Virus record (IMG/VR): IMGVR_UViG_3300032326_000028
Span: 1 to 31,419 of that record
Origin: a virus
DNA: 31,419 nt
Reading direction: 5' to 3' (one strand)
Shown here: piece by piece, positions 31,109 to 31,419 of the stretch
Layout: every line of letters begins with the position of its first letter
Position numbering within the stretch: position 1 is the first letter of the stretch
Notes under the pieces: generated by a model
Seen by the model: only the letters and a program-made list of their open reading frames with translations
What the model was told of the DNA's origin: nothing
The model's database searches: none
Made by a program: the position numbers and the translations under genes

Positions 31109-31419
31109 TATGTTGCCCCCCTTAGGTAATTGTACTTGACTTCAAAAGTCACTATGACTTCAGCAAGTGGAGGTTGACGTTCAACAACTTCTATTAGAAC
31201 AACTTGACTGTCTATGACACCTTCTGTTCTTAGTTCTCTATACCTGTCGCCTTCTAATTGTTCTTCTATGCCCTCTATGAGTTCATTGCGACGACGGTCT
31301 AGTTCTGTGCCACGTACATAACCACGTAGTGTATATCTAATGGTGCCCATTCTGCGTCCAACACCACCAATGCCCATGGTAATAGTTTCACGTTCTTCTG
31401 TTTGAACTTGAACATGAAC
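31108..31419 (-). CDS. Tail completion/terminator-like protein, C-terminal part (gene crosses contig ends)
   Basis: Residues 44-146 of the 146-aa protein that begins at base 252. The part within 31297-31419 duplicates the left-end copy. It contains IGGVGRRMGTIRYTLRGYVR (beta strands), an amphipathic helix with RRRNELIEGIEEQLEGDRYR, and a final strand VIVTFEVKYNYLRGAT. The strand-helix-strand order is compatible with the tail terminator fold. Read without closing the circle, a start at 31377 (ATG inside the repeat) would be called wrongly. The stop forms a TAATG junction with the 74-aa gene. Confidence 0.6.
   Translation of the reverse strand, partial: VHVQVQTEERETITMGIGGVGRRMGTIRYTLRGYVRGTELDRRRNELIEGIEEQLEGDRYRELRTEGVIDSQVVLIEVVERQPPLAEVIVTFEVKYNYLRGAT
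31297..31419. repeat. Terminal direct repeat, right copy (circular closure)
   Basis: Identical to bases 1-123. The base before this copy (31296) joins to position 1 in the circular molecule, giving a unique length of 31,296 bp. Confidence 0.95.

Noticed and set aside
31108-31377. Separate 89-aa gene starting at 31377
   Set aside because: The frame stays open upstream across the circular closure to an ATG at 252 that overlaps the previous stop. The ATG at 31377 is internal (codon 58).
1-31419. TGA reassigned as a sense codon throughout the phage
   Set aside because: Many genes end on TGA in ATGA overlaps with a following start, so TGA works as a normal stop. Only the portal junction is ambiguous.

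Overview
The window looks like one complete, circular tailed-phage genome of siphovirus type. Bases 1-123 are repeated exactly at 31297-31419, so the contig closes on itself and the unique length is 31,296 bp. One gene (start at 252, end at 31108) reads through the closure. Every gene I can support lies on the minus strand, packed with ATGA, TAATG or short-gap junctions. I see no integrase, repressor, tRNA or host gene, which fits a lytic, probably aquatic, uncultured phage. The fibre motifs resemble those common in marine phages. The host is unknown, but the two best promoters are ordinary sigma-70 type and the ribosome sites are Shine-Dalgarno type, so it is a bacterium.

Layout in transcription order (high to low coordinate). 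A rho-independent terminator (17697-17724) followed at once by a strong promoter (17657-17685) marks a natural start. The first unit carries a protein of unknown function, a stand-alone ExoX-C/DUF3820-like module, a 341-aa protein with the motif pattern of a miniature family-A/T7-type polymerase, and a small-terminase-like protein. A second strong promoter (15336-15364) then drives a lipoprotein, several small unknown proteins, two repeat-built fibre paralogues, a glycine-rich adhesin-like protein, a holin-like membrane protein, a LamG-type fibre, and then the packaging and head genes: large terminase, portal, an iron-sulphur-like small protein, scaffold and major capsid protein. A terminator follows the capsid gene (755-790).

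The circle continues through the connector and tail completion genes across the closure and on to about 25 kb: two tandem tail-tube paralogues, the tail assembly chaperone pair with a textbook -1 frameshift element, tape measure, distal tail and hub-like proteins, a GNAT-like protein and a giant tail-tip protein (1807 aa). Two more tail or fibre proteins, a zinc-ribbon-like protein and a structured non-coding stretch end at the terminator at 17.7 kb.

The most interesting part is the 15.4-18.4 kb region. It holds the only candidate replication enzyme (the mini polymerase-like protein and its ExoX-C-like partner), a roughly 145-nt non-coding stretch with several hairpins, a 17-bp perfect palindrome at a start codon, and a nested hairpin. 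Second come the complete frameshift signal at 29266-29328 and the HiPIP-like gene that continues in frame after the portal stop codon.
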